A stretch of 64,000 bases of DNA from Erpobdella octoculata. Lineage: Eukaryota > Annelida > Clitellata > Hirudinida > Erpobdellidae. Below the pieces are notes generated by a model, which saw nothing but the letters and a program-made list of their open reading frames with translations, made no database searches and was not told the DNA's origin. Of the stretch, positions 38,322-48,902 are shown in pieces (positions within the stretch are counted from its first letter, which is position 1; every line of letters begins with the position of its first letter). Position numbers and translations under genes: made by a program. The stretch is taken from positions 8,717,268 through 8,781,267 of the forward strand of contig OZ022240.1 of NCBI GenBank assembly GCA_963978895.1, written 5' to 3'.

Positions 38322-38358
38322 AATACCTAATTAGAGACCAGGTCTCTAATTAGGTATT
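38322..38358. repeat. Perfect 37-bp palindrome
   Basis: AATACCTAATTAGAGACC, one A, then GGTCTCTAATTAGGTATT: two 18-bp arms that are exact complements around a single base. It is isolated, with no similar copy seen in the window. Confidence 0.95.
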
Positions 38359-38596
38359 ATAATATCAGTAAATGTTTTATTTGTCAAGAGATTAAATCCT
38401 ATTAAATTAAATTACACGTCCAAATATAAATAAAAAAAACACTTATTTGTTATAAGCAAAAACCATCGAAGAATTAAATAAAACGAATACAATATTATTG
38501 GTATTCAAATATTTAGGCGATCCTGCAATTTTCTTCGCTCGCACAGCCAGGAATCTTTACCAAATGGTAATTTAGAAAGCTTCATTGTGCAAGGAG

Positions 38597-39116
38597 TAGA
38601 CCCCTCAGCCGCCTTAGTAACCGTTTCACGGCCGGATTAGCACGTTTTGCGGCCTAATTTACGGCGAGCCGAGATTTTTGCGGCCGGCGGCGGCTAACTG
38701 TTTTTGTGGCCGGCGGCGGCTTAATTCTCGGCTTATATGTAAATTTACCACTTGGCAATCAGAAGTTTCAAAACGCAAAATTGTGAAAATTTTAGATCCC
38801 CTAAACAAACCTTTAAATCACTATTTTTCCTAAAGTGTTTCAATATCACCCATCATTAGTAGTGATTTCAACTCAATAAAATTATAAGTCACACCCCTGT
38901 CCACTATTTTTTTCAAAAATTTGTCCAACTAATGCCAACTGGCAAATATCATAATTCTAAATCATATATACTCACTCATGTCCTTGAATAAAATATCAGT
39001 TTTTCAAAAAACTAAAGCACTGAACAAAGTTTCAAAGTCAAATCTTTTTTAGTTTTTTATAGTTTATATTCCAACAATTTAATGTAGATGTTCACAGTTC
39101 CAAATCTGGTTGAGAC

Positions 39117-39162
<46 letters not shown>

Positions 39163-40279
39163 TTGTGGTCAATTTAGGCTGACATTATATATTGCAAGCT
39201 ATCATGTAGAAAAAATTTATTTTATTCAGTTTAGAAGGGCAAAAGCTTGATTGCTTCCCATTGCAGATTAACCCTGCCACTGAATTGGGACTAATTTTTA
39301 TTTTATTTTTGTTCATAGGTTAAATTTTGACTGTGATTACTTTTGAAACCATAATCGGCCATTTTACAAAATTGCCGATAACGCAAAATATATCATCAAA
39401 ATCAAATCATACAAGTGGATTTATGTACTACTGTACTAGCTTTAAAAGGTTTTCATTACCGGCATCATCTCACCCACGGGAAGAAGAGTCTTTAACTTTC
39501 TGTGATTTTTCGAGTTATTTTTTATATTTTTCAAAGGTTTTATTATAAAAAAATATTTTTTTGAAAATTTTTTCAAGTAACAGTGACTTAAGACTATTTA
39601 GCTATTAATTCAAGTTCATAATTAACATTTGAACTGAGTTATGTCTAGTATTTTGCCTACTATAAGAACTTGTAAACGCCACACCCACCACCAAATTTGA
39701 GGCAAACAAGTGGATTCATGTACTATTGAATCTCCTCTAAAAAAGTCCACATAACCACCCTCCTCCACTGGGGTAGAGCTGGGTCTATAGCCAGCCTAAG
39801 GTTTACAAGATACAAAGAAGCAAGCTGCTACAGTATGGGATAGGTCATAACAATATCTGCCCAATAGGAGAGTGGATTTGCTGAATACTTTGCTATTAAA
39901 TCTTCACAAATAATAGTGCTTGCTAAATATCCATCGAGCTCAAGTTATAATTTTTCTGCATCTGATCTTTTTGCTAAAGTTGCATTGTCATTGAGTTCAG
40001 CCAGAACTTGTAATGCGCGAAAACCATAAACATCAATGGTTAGAACGCTTTGTATGGCTGTAAAGTTTATGATTTTGATTGCGGCTATGAAGAAATAATC
40101 AACTTAAAAAAATTATAATTAAAAATTTTTAAAATCAGGGCTAGCCGCGATTTTTGCGGCTGGCGAGGCTTATTTTTTTTGTGGCCGGCTTGCAGCTTAG
40201 CCCCGATTTTCGCGGCCGGCGTTGGCTTCGCACTTTCGCGGCTCGGCTCGGCCGGCTAAACCGGCGGCTGAGGGGTCTA
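38597..40279 (-). mobile_element. Decayed hAT element with 8-bp TSD and GC-rich ends
   Basis: The terminal repeats TAGACCCCTCAGCCGCC (38597) and its exact complement (ending 40279) are 17 bp, flanked by identical GCAAGGAG (38589-38596, 40280-40287). Subterminal DNA is unusually GC-rich, with many GCGGCCGGC-like words, while the 1.3-kb middle is A+T-rich and holds a TA tract (39118-39160). A minus-strand transposase relic at about 39800-40030 supports hAT. Confidence 0.9.
39800..40030 (-). pseudogene. hAT transposase C-terminal relic
   Basis: The minus-strand reading gives LELDGYLAS, then LIAKYSANPLSYWADIVMTY and QLASLYL, which match the hAT dimerisation pattern (E...YL, NPL.YW, YP.L..LA..YL). 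In-frame stops occur, and the ER.FS..G block that should follow is not seen. Non-functional. Confidence 0.72.
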
Positions 40280-40449
40280 GCAAGGAGCATTCATCGATCG
40301 GGCGTTACACAAACTTTTCAAAAGAAACAACATGATTAATATTTCTACATTTAAAAGAAACAAATTTTTGACGTTCAATTTTCAACAAGACATCGACATG
40401 AACGAGCAAATGTTTTTTCATACAAATTAAAGTCTTTGTTTGATTGGTC

Positions 40450-40856
40450 GACGCCGCCGCTGCTGTTGCTGCCACCGCCGCTGCTGCCACCGCCGCTGCT
40501 GCCACCGCCGCTGCTGCCACCGCAGTTGCCGCCACCGCCGTTGCCGCCACCGCCGTTGCTGCTGCCGCTGCCGTTGCTGCTGCCGCCGCCGCCGTTGCTG
40601 CTGCCGCCGCCGCCGTTGCTGCTGCCGCCGCCGCCGTTGCTGCTGCCGCCGCCGCCGTTGCTGCTGCCGCCGCCGCCGTTGCTGCTGCCGCCGCCGCCGT
40701 TGCTGCTGCCGCCGCCGCCGTTGCTGCTGCCGCCGCCGCCGTTGCTGCTGCCGCCGCCGCCGTTGCTGCTGCCGCCGCCGCCGTTGCTGCTGCCGCCGCC
40801 GCCGTTGCCGCCGCCGCTGCTGCCGATGCTGCCGATGCTGTTGCCGCCGCCGCTGC
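40450..40856. repeat. GC-rich (CCGCCGTTGCTGCTG)-type array
   Basis: About 400 bp with a near-perfect 21-bp unit 'ttgctgctgccgccgccg(ccg)' at 40556-40806 and simpler CCG/CTG units on both sides. It is the most GC-rich block of the window. All three plus frames are open (poly-Ala, Pro/Leu, Cys/Arg) and one minus frame is Gly/Ser; no exon evidence chooses one. Confidence 0.95.
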
Positions 40857-41835
40857 AGCTGGGAGCGCGTGTTCGTGAAATAAACGCTATTTGGGGATGG
40901 AATAAGAATAAATAAAACCGCAAATGACTAAAAAACAGTTAAAAAGAAAAAGGAGCAGATAAATTATAAATGAATGGAGAAATTACGAGTGCATACCTTT
41001 GTACTTTTTACAAAAGTTTTTCTATCATCTTCTGTGTATCGGTTTGTAGGCTTGTTTGTCTTTGTTGGTATCGCTGTCGCCAGCGTTGTTGCTGCTGTTG
41101 TTGTTTTGCATGATTGAAGATGAGCATTAGAAAATTTGGAGGAGATCATAGTGTCGTGACCTTCCTGGCAGAAGAAGAAATTGAGGGAAAAAATATCTGG
41201 TGATTAATTAAGCGCACTTTCTTAATGTTTTCGCGTTATTCAAAGCATTCACAACCAAAACATCAGCTATAATTCGCGCCGCAGTTTCCACATTTCCACG
41301 TTTCCACGTTTCCACATTTCCAGATTTCTATGCTTCCGCGCTCTTTTTTCAAAAAACGAGTTTTTCAACAGCATACTTGAAACGTTTATTGGTGTGTTTC
41401 GATTTGAAACGTATTCAAACGCCTCTTTGTTTTTAATTAAGTTTTTTTTCCAGAAAATCTGTGTGAAATATTAAGTTGTCGACCGCGATGAAACGGTAAG
41501 TTGTAACTTGATGCGACAGCAATTGTTGTCGTAAATTTCAACTTGTTGCGAAAAAAGGAGAAACATCGTTGACGAAAATATGGCCATTTGTTTTCATCTT
41601 TGCCGTGTGAAGAAGATTATCAAAGTAGAGAAATGTAAAAAGAATATTCGCGCGGGAAACATTAAAATTAATTAACATCTGCCGTTTTATCGCGCCGCGT
41701 TTTCCCCAGATGAGGCAGAAGAAAACCATCTAAATCACCTCAGCATGTACTTTGACTTCAAAAACAAAATTAAAAACAAAATTCTTTTGCTTCTTAATTT
41801 AATGATTAAAAGTTAAGCGCTGAAATAATATGGCT

Positions 41836-41842
<7 letters not shown>
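40857..41842. other. Unassigned intergenic DNA
   Basis: No gene supported. 41290-41330 has four short tandem units of 'ttccacgtttcca'. Confidence 0.5.
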
Positions 41843-41872
<30 letters not shown>

Positions 41873-41955
41873 TGTATGTATGTATGTATGTATGTATGTA
41901 TGTATGTATGTATGTATGTATGTATGTATGTATGTATGTATGTATGTATGTATGT
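41843..41955. repeat. (GTAT)n microsatellite
   Basis: Pure GTAT for about 110 bp. Confidence 0.98.
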
Positions 41956-43029
41956 ACATTGTACCTATACAGTAATATACATATGCATTATACACACACT
42001 GACACATATATATTTGTATATATAATAAAAATATATTTATTTATATATAACTAAATTATTTACTAGTTAAGTTATAAATATGCATATAATATATTTATAC
42101 AAAACGCATTAAAAAACTAAACGCAAATTTCTTGAGCAGTTTCGAAAAAGTCATTAGAATGCTTGAAAGATGGAAAGAAAAGCAAACGACTACCTGACTT
42201 TTTTAATTATTTAAAAATAAAAAGAACTTCTCCTTATTTAATTAAAATAAATAAATAAAACACTTTATTTAATTAAACAAAAAGATTAAACGAAAGTTTC
42301 TCTTACTTTTAAAATTCAAACGAGTGTCGGCTTGGCACATCGAAGAAATCACAATAAAAAAGCCGTGAAAAATTTCCACCTTGTGAATCCTGCCGGTCGG
42401 TGAAACAAACACACGCTCACACGCTCACACTTCCACACACGTTGTTTGAATTTGATCAAAGTTCTACAATCACAAGTTAACTTTCACAAACGCATTATTG
42501 TTAAGCGATCAACAGTTTTTTTGAAACTAAATATTAAATTTGTATATTAATGTTATGTATATAAGTATGCATATGAACGCAGTTACGTATGCACAGATGC
42601 ATATAAGCGAGCGCTAAGCAACCATTTAACATACGAGTCAGGAATCAACTGCACTGTTTCCACATGGGTTTAAGAAGCGCTGTGTGGCTCTATGTGACCG
42701 CTCTTTCTATATAACATCCGTGTCATTTAAGGTGGGCACGAAACACACACGCGCCGCACACACTTTCGCTCACGTGCATTCTCACACCATTACACAAAAT
42801 TATTTTTTTTCTTCATTTTAATAAAAAAATGTTCACTCATTCTATCACTCTCTGAGCAAACTAACCTCATTATAACTGCACTTGGTAATCATTTTCACGC
42901 AAGCAAAGAAAAATATCGTTAATTTATGCATGTCTGTCAATTGCTCTTTTGTACCGTCAAATTTCTCATTTGCACGTTTTACTTCCTGGCCACAAAGGTG
43001 TGTGTCATCATGAGCCATCATGCAAATAC
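41956..43029. other. Unassigned A+T-rich DNA
   Basis: No gene recognised; CACAC-rich stretches near 42410-42440 and 42745-42790. Confidence 0.5.
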
Positions 43030-43256
43030 ATTCACCTACACATTCAATCATTCACCACCGACATATACAAATTCAATCCTTCACCCACCGACATAAACAA
43101 ATTCACTCCTTTATCCACCGACATATACAAATACAATCCTTTACTCACCGACATATACATATTCAATCCTTCCCCACCAACATATACACATGCAACCCTT
43201 CACCCACCGACATATACAAATTCAATCCTTAATCCACCGATATAAACAGATGCAAT
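43030..43256. repeat. 30-bp minisatellite
   Basis: About seven and a half diverged units with core 'caccgacatatacaaattca' followed by 'atcctt'. It is also open as an Ile/Asn/Thr-rich frame on the plus strand, which I regard as chance. Confidence 0.9.
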
Positions 43257-45004
43257 CTTTCACCAAGTGTTTTATCTAAACACCTTAGGGGGAGAGAGAA
43301 TTTTCTCTCCAAAAGTTTCGAATTTTCCTCCAAGAAATCCAAATTACTCCAAAACCAGATGATAGTTATTTTATGCTTAGCAACAATTAAAATGAAACCT
43401 TTATTACGAAAAGAAAAGCCAGTTGGTAAAAAAAGTGTAAAAGCATCGCTAATGGCTATGTTTAACAATTAGATAAAATGGATTGCCTCACTCAAAAATT
43501 TGATTATCACAAATTCATGCCTCACTAATTTGACATGAAAATTAGCTTTTCTCATTTTTAACTTCATCCAATCATTTAGTTCTCAATCATAAAAATATAT
43601 GTATTTTCGCCATTTTTCCACAATACTCGTGTCCTTCCTGACATAGGTCAAGGTCAACATTTGAAAACCTGAATATTCGACTGGAAAAGCATGGGTTTTA
43701 GCTACCCAGGCAGGCCCAACTCACTCTTCCATTAAAATTCATTACAGTTTACATTTTTGCAAAGTATATGGTCGATAATTAGCCGAGTGAGAAATTAAAA
43801 CTAAAAATAAGAATCGAACCCAAAATAAAAAGTTTGAGTTCGGTTCGGTTCGAACATCTTTAAGTTCGAGTTTGGTTCAGATTCGGTATATATGGTTCGA
43901 GTTCGAAAAGTTCGGTTCAAGTTCGGTTCGATTTCCATTTCTAATTAAACCTACTGGTAAAACCTTTTCCTATAAAGAAATCTATGACCGGGGGTTAAAA
44001 ACGTATTAGCTCTTCCTAAAAAAAATCGGTGATCGGATAATAGGGTGAACACCAACATACTTATCAAGTCGTCGTTGATATCCGAGTTAGAGTAAAATAA
44101 CGATTTTTTAAGATAACCTTTTTTTAAATTATAGTGCCCTCAAAATTGTTTTTTTTTGTCACACGGGGTGGTCTGCCCACTACTTTACGCCATTGGAAAT
44201 GCCGCTCAAAAAGTTGCATCGACAGAAGAATATTGAAACCAAACACTATGAATCTAATATGAAATTCGTTTATGAATTGAGTTGTACCAAAATTCGTTGT
44301 TCTTGCAAGTAATTTTAAACTAACTAACCTGGCTATAGAGTGGCAAATAATTCAATCATTCTTACGCCTACAAAAACATAAGTCAAATTCAGCCAACGAA
44401 GTTCTAATTTTTCTAGCAACACGTGATCTGGATGGTTAATTTCTTAAAGTAGTATTTTTGGCTGCATCCTACTAGCGTATCCGTTAAAAGCTGAAAATGT
44501 TGGTTGGTCATTTTCCTTCATTAGCAGAATTTGAAACAAAGTGTGACAACGGATAGCAAATAATAATAAAAGGTGCCGTAGATTTTAATGTTGTTGATTT
44601 ATTGATTAAACCGTGGTGTATCCAGCTTCCGGTTCACAGTTCATAATAGGAAAAACTGAAAATATTTTGGTTGTTCTAGATATCGCAGCAAATTATAAAT
44701 TAATACCGTTTAACTTGAATATGCCTACTCAGCTTATAACATGCCAAATAAAGCTGACAATAACTTGTAAATTGTTCACGAGTTTGTTTATTTAACTATC
44801 AATAAATACATAAACAATCAAAATCAAATAAATGACAACAAAATACAAACATTAGAATTAGTCATTTGAATATTAATATATATAATATCCTATGACTGTG
44901 TAAGACGTCTGTGTAAAACGGTTTTGTGTGACGATCTGCTATCTATGGCAAATTAATTTATCTATAGATATGATAATAAGATAATGTGTGTGGGTAAATA
45001 ACTT
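43257..45004. other. Unassigned A+T-rich DNA
   Basis: No exon chain. 43830-43935 is a short run of degenerate 'gagttcggttcggttc' units. Confidence 0.5.
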
Positions 45005-45159
45005 ATGCGTTGCTACACCATTCATCCGATCGTAATGAAATTTTTACACAAGCTTGAGAGTCAATGGAGGAAGGTTTTAGTGAAAAAAAATTAAAATCGG
45101 TCACAAAATGAGCGGGGCGGAGCGGGAGAGTGAGCGGAAACTATACTTATCAAGTATCA

Positions 45160-45200
<41 letters not shown>

Positions 45201-45203
45201 TAT

Positions 45204-45379
45204 TGTTATATCTATGGTACTGGTTTCACTTTTCCCATCTATTGATATCCCGACAAATATTATTATTAACATTTGATTATAAGGTATAAGTAGCAATAAC
45301 CAAGCTTTATTTATTATCACCCAATAAACTACAAAACCATTCTTCTGGACCTCTAATACGATTTGACGATTTTATAACA
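45204..45379 (+). repeat. 5' LTR of the compact element
   Basis: 176 bp, TGTTATATC...TTATAACA. Shares long blocks with the LTRs at 7856-8035 (minus). Confidence 0.9.
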
Positions 45380-45406
45380 CTGGTGATCAGAAGTGAGATT
45401 ACAAGA

Positions 45407-46541
45407 ATGGTTTTGAAAGCATTGGATGAGCTCTTGATACTCGAGTTGAGGCGGGAACTTAGAAAACGAGAGCTCAGTGATAAAGGAAGAAAGTCTGAGC
45501 TCGTGGACCGCCTCCGGACGTCATTGGAGGACAATGGGTTTGACCCAGAAAAGTACGAATTCGAAACAGAAAATGAATTGATGAAGGCTCTGAACAAAAT
45601 GGCGGAAGAATACAGAGCAGCACAGCAGGAAATGAAGAAATTTCTTGAGCTCCTCAATGGCGACACAAACAATTGCGGAAACAAAAAAAACGGTCATGAT
45701 AATGAGCCATGCAAAGTTGTTCAAGATGAACCACGCAAAAGATGTTCAAGATGAACCATGCAAAGATGGTCATGATGATGAGCCTGTCAAAGACGGTCGT
45801 GATGATGAGCCTGTCAAAGACGGTCATGATAAAGATGTTCAAGATGAACCATGCAAAGATGGTTATGACGAGCCTGGCAAAGATGGTGACAATGATACAG
45901 TCGGTTTGGACGTCGACAACAAAACTAAAAAAATGAAAAGAATGTTGAAAACGAAATGCAAAACGATGAGGATGAAAGTGACGATGATGATTATAATAAT
46001 GGCAATAACAGCGATGGCTCTTACCCATACAGCGACGGTTCTGAATCGGAAGACTCCATAACAGACGACGGCACCGAATATTCAGGGTCAGATTTTAGTG
46101 ACGAATCTGACTCGGATGAAGCAGCCGAGAATTTAAAAACGGACGAAACTCCAATGGAGAAATACGTCGAAGCTAATTTGACCAAAAAAAGAAGACACTG
46201 ATTTGAGAGACGATGGCGATGATTTGAAGAAAGATCCGCTGGACGATACGAAAGTTGACACATTTGTGAAAAAAAAGTTCGATTGTAGCTTGGAAGAAAA
46301 CAAAGATGACATAAACAACAATAGCAATGCAGCCAGCAAAAACGCTGAAAAAGATGAGCTAAGAACAGAGAACGGTACCGAGGATTCTGAATCAGATGAA
46401 TCCACAGAGGATTCTGAATCAGATAAACTGAGAGTCATTTTAAAATCAAATAGCAGTTTGATGAAGGGATTTATCGGATTTATGGAACGTGTTTTCGAAA
46501 AACCTTTTGAAGAGTTTCTTGAGAAACATCTTGAGGAGTGA
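45407..46541 (+). pseudogene. SAP-domain, acidic gag-like protein with three A-run frameshifts
   Basis: The ATG at 45407 opens a SAP domain (about residues 4-40: LDELLILELRRELRKREL, then KSELVDRLRTSLED), a helix-turn-helix DNA-binding motif, followed by a helical stretch (ALNKMAEEYRAAQQEMKKF). After about 45700 come short repeats around DEPCKDG or DEPVKDG, then Asp/Glu/Ser-rich segments ending FEEFLEKHLEE. The reading moves to another frame near 45737, 45930 and 46183, each time at a run of A, and the character of the protein continues unbroken in the new frame. It is therefore either newly broken or miscalled. It is annotated as found, without reconstruction. Function unknown; the position after the primer site suggests a gag role. 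Confidence 0.75.
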
Positions 46542-46688
46542 AGGAAAAAAAGACCAGCCATAGAATATTCGATGGAAAGATATCTCAGATATTTTCATAA
46601 AAATAATATGGCGGATATTCGATGGCGGGATTGTGTTATGGAAAACAATGTGCTGAATATTCAATGAAGAGATACCTCAGATCGTGTA

Positions 46689-47015
46689 ATGAAAAAAAAA
46701 GATGGTGCTTATTTGAAATATGATTTCAACAAAGATCTAAAAAATGTGAAGGAAGAAGAAAAAGCAGTCAGTTCCGATAAACCGTGCAAAGATGTTCAGG
46801 ACGAGGCATGCAAAAAAGGCTGCGATGAACCGTGCAGAAATGGCGACGATGAGGCAAAGAAAGACTCTGTTGTTGAGCCAAAGAAAGACTGGAAGAAACT
46901 GCGTCAAACGGTCAAGGGACTTGACCATGTTGTTTGCGATTTGCGGTCAAAGCCACGAGTGAAGATCAAGGTATTTTGTGTTTGTGGCCGATTCGCTTTT
47001 CCCAAAAGCGACTAA
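46689..47015 (+). CDS. Second open frame of the compact LTR element
   Basis: 108 codons ending just before the polypurine tract. It carries the same Cys/Asp repeat style (DKPCKDVQDEACKKGCDEPC) as the upstream frame, then KKLRQTVKGLDHVVCDLRSK and VFCVCGRFAFPKSD. It may be the end of the upstream protein after degeneration or a separate small protein. No known fold recognised; not a CCHC knuckle. Confidence 0.5.
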   Translation: MKKKDGAYLKYDFNKDLKNVKEEEKAVSSDKPCKDVQDEACKKGCDEPCRNGDDEAKKDSVVEPKKDWKKLRQTVKGLDHVVCDLRSKPRVKIKVFCVCGRFAFPKSD

Positions 47016-47049
47016 GCTGTTCGAGACAAACAGGATTAAGAAGGGGTAG

Positions 47050-47230
47050 GGTTATATCTATGGTACTGGTTTCACTTTTCCCATCTATTGATATCCCGAC
47101 AAATATTATTATTAACATTTGATTATATTAGAAGGTATAAGTAGCATTAACCAAGCTTTATTTATTATCACCAAATAAACTACAAAACCATTATTCTGGA
47201 CCTGTAATACGATTTGACGATTTTATAACA
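47050..47230 (+). repeat. 3' LTR of the compact element
   Basis: 181 bp. Identical to the 5' LTR over most of its length, with a 5-bp insertion in 'gattatattagaagg' and a few substitutions. Confidence 0.9.
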
Positions 47231-47264
47231 ATAAATATATATATATATAACTGAGCGGAAACGG

Positions 47265-47266
<2 letters not shown>

Positions 47267-47342
<76 letters not shown>
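47267..47342. repeat. (TA)n microsatellite
   Basis: Pure TA about 76 bp, inside the right half of the Helitron-like copy. The 16-bp sequence 'aactgagcggaaacgg' occurs on both sides of it, suggesting slippage or duplication. Confidence 0.97.
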
Positions 47343-47349
<7 letters not shown>

Positions 47350-47810
47350 CACATACATTTACATAACTGAGCGGAAACGGGAACGGAAAAGCAACTGTGA
47401 GCGAAAGACAAAGAGGGAAAGAGAAGGCGACCGGGAACGGGAAAGCAAGTGAAAGCGGGAAAGCAACCGAGATCATAAGAGCAAGCAGGAAAGAGAAAGT
47501 GACCGGGAGCGGGAAAGCTACCGGTAGCGAGAAACCGACCGGGAGCGAAAAAGCAACAGGGAACTGGAGAACAAGCGGGGAAGGAAACGGGAGCGAGAGA
47601 GACAGGCATTAGAAAAACCTCTAAAAACCCCGCTAGTATTTAATAATTACATGTTTATATATATTTTTATATAATAAAATAAATTAAAAAATATTTACCT
47701 TACTTAAATTAATTCAAAATATGAAAATTTAATAATATTATATTTTTATCTTTTTTGTTGTTGTTTTGGAATGCATACAAACAATAAGACAATTTTTTCA
47801 TTGTAATGTT

Positions 47811-47811
47811 A

Positions 47812-47866
<55 letters not shown>

Positions 47867-48563
47867 ATGAATGAATGAATGAATGAATAAATAAATAAAT
47901 AAATAAATAAATGAATGAATGAATGAATGAATGAATGAATGAATGAATGAATGAATGAATGAATGAATGAATGAATGAATGAATGAATGAATGAATGAAT
48001 GAATGAATGAATGAATGAATGAATGAATGAATGAATGAATGAATGAATGAATGAATGAATGAATGAATGAATGAATGAATGAATGAATGAATGAATGAAT
48101 GAATGAATGAATGAATGAATGAATGAATGAATGAATGAATGAATGAATGAATGAATGAATGGATGAATGAATGAATGAATGAATGAATGAATGAATGAAT
48201 GAATGAATGAATGAATGAATGAATGAATGAATGAATGAATGAATGAATGAATGAATGAATGAATGAATGAATGAATGAATGAATGAATGAATGAATGAAT
48301 GAATGAATGAAGGAATGAATGAATAAATAAATAAATAAACAAATAAATAAATAAATAAATATATAATTAATAAAATAAATAAATAAATGAAGGAATGAAT
48401 GAATGAATGAATGAACGAACGAACGAACGAAATAAATAAATAAATAAACAAATAAATAAACACATAAATAAATACATAAATAAATAAATAAACACATAAA
48501 TAAATACATAAATAAATAAATAAATAAATAAATAAACACATAAATAAATACATAAATAAATAA
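47811..48563. repeat. 750-bp (AAAT)n/(GAAT)n array
   Basis: AAAT blocks flank a roughly 430-bp GAAT core (47900-48325), with ACAT and AACG variants toward the right. The Ser-Phe-Ile-His frames are artefacts. Confidence 0.98.
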
Positions 48564-48618
48564 TAAACTTATATTAATCTTTAAAATGTAACCAAAGTTC
48601 ATCGCAATTTTAAAACCT

Positions 48619-48646
48619 CCGTCCTTGGGACGGGCAAAACCACTAG
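48619..48646 (+). mobile_element. Isolated Helitron-like 3' terminus
   Basis: The hairpin CCGTCC-TTG-GGACGG is followed by GCAAAACCA and CTAG (48643-48646), then T. This is the textbook Helitron 3' layout. The rest of the element was not identified; the AAAT/GAAT array may have grown inside it. Confidence 0.45.
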
Positions 48647-48902
48647 TTTTTATATAATTGATGAAATTGTTCTGTATCAGGCACTAAACATCTACAATTT
48701 AAAACTTGATTTTGTAGAATAAATTAGGGAAAGGATCAATAAAAATATCAGATCTATCAATCACCCATCCCCTTCCTACACTTCAAATCACCACATCCCC
48801 AAAATCAAGGGGTCTGGATAAAACAGCGCCTTCAGCAACCGACATATCAATTCACCCCATTCCATCACCTACACACATATTCTCAATATATATATATATA
48901 AA
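48647..48902. other. Non-coding spacer between repeats
   Basis: No gene or known repeat; ends in a TA tract that is the insertion target of the next element. Confidence 0.5.

Larger units (their letters stand above)
45204..47230 (+). mobile_element. Compact LTR retroelement with SAP-domain gag, no pol
   Basis: Near-identical LTRs (45204-45379, 47050-47230; the main difference is a 5-bp insertion) enclose 1,670 bp. TGGTGATCAGAAGTG (45381-45395) follows the 5' LTR and resembles a primer-binding site for tRNA-Leu (3' end TTCTGACACCA). AGAAGGGGTAGG just before the 3' LTR is a polypurine tract. The coding content is one SAP-plus-acidic frame and a smaller second frame. No protease, reverse transcriptase, RNase H or integrase is present, so movement would need a helper. 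It inserted into a TA tract, which hides any target duplication. LTR similarity implies a recent insertion. Confidence 0.88.
45005..47636 (+). mobile_element. Helitron-like element of the CTCCCG family, split by an LTR element
   Basis: The left part (45005-45203) matches 59720-59812 in inverse orientation (cgttgctacaccattcatcc, gatcgtaatgaaattttt, cggtcacaaaatgagcgg). The right part (47231-47636) holds the G-rich array 'gggaacgggaaagcgaccgg' and ends CTCTAAAAACCCCGCTAG then T. The LTR element 45204-47230 and TA tracts lie between them. Total Helitron-like sequence without the insertion is about 0.6 kb. Confidence 0.6.

Noticed and set aside
40375..40923. Gly/Ser-rich protein resembling structural proteins
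   Set aside because: Lies wholly on the CCG/CTG array; no signal peptide, splice signals or unique segment.
47709..48602. 297-codon Ser-Phe-Ile-His frame
   Set aside because: Artefact of the AAAT/GAAT array.
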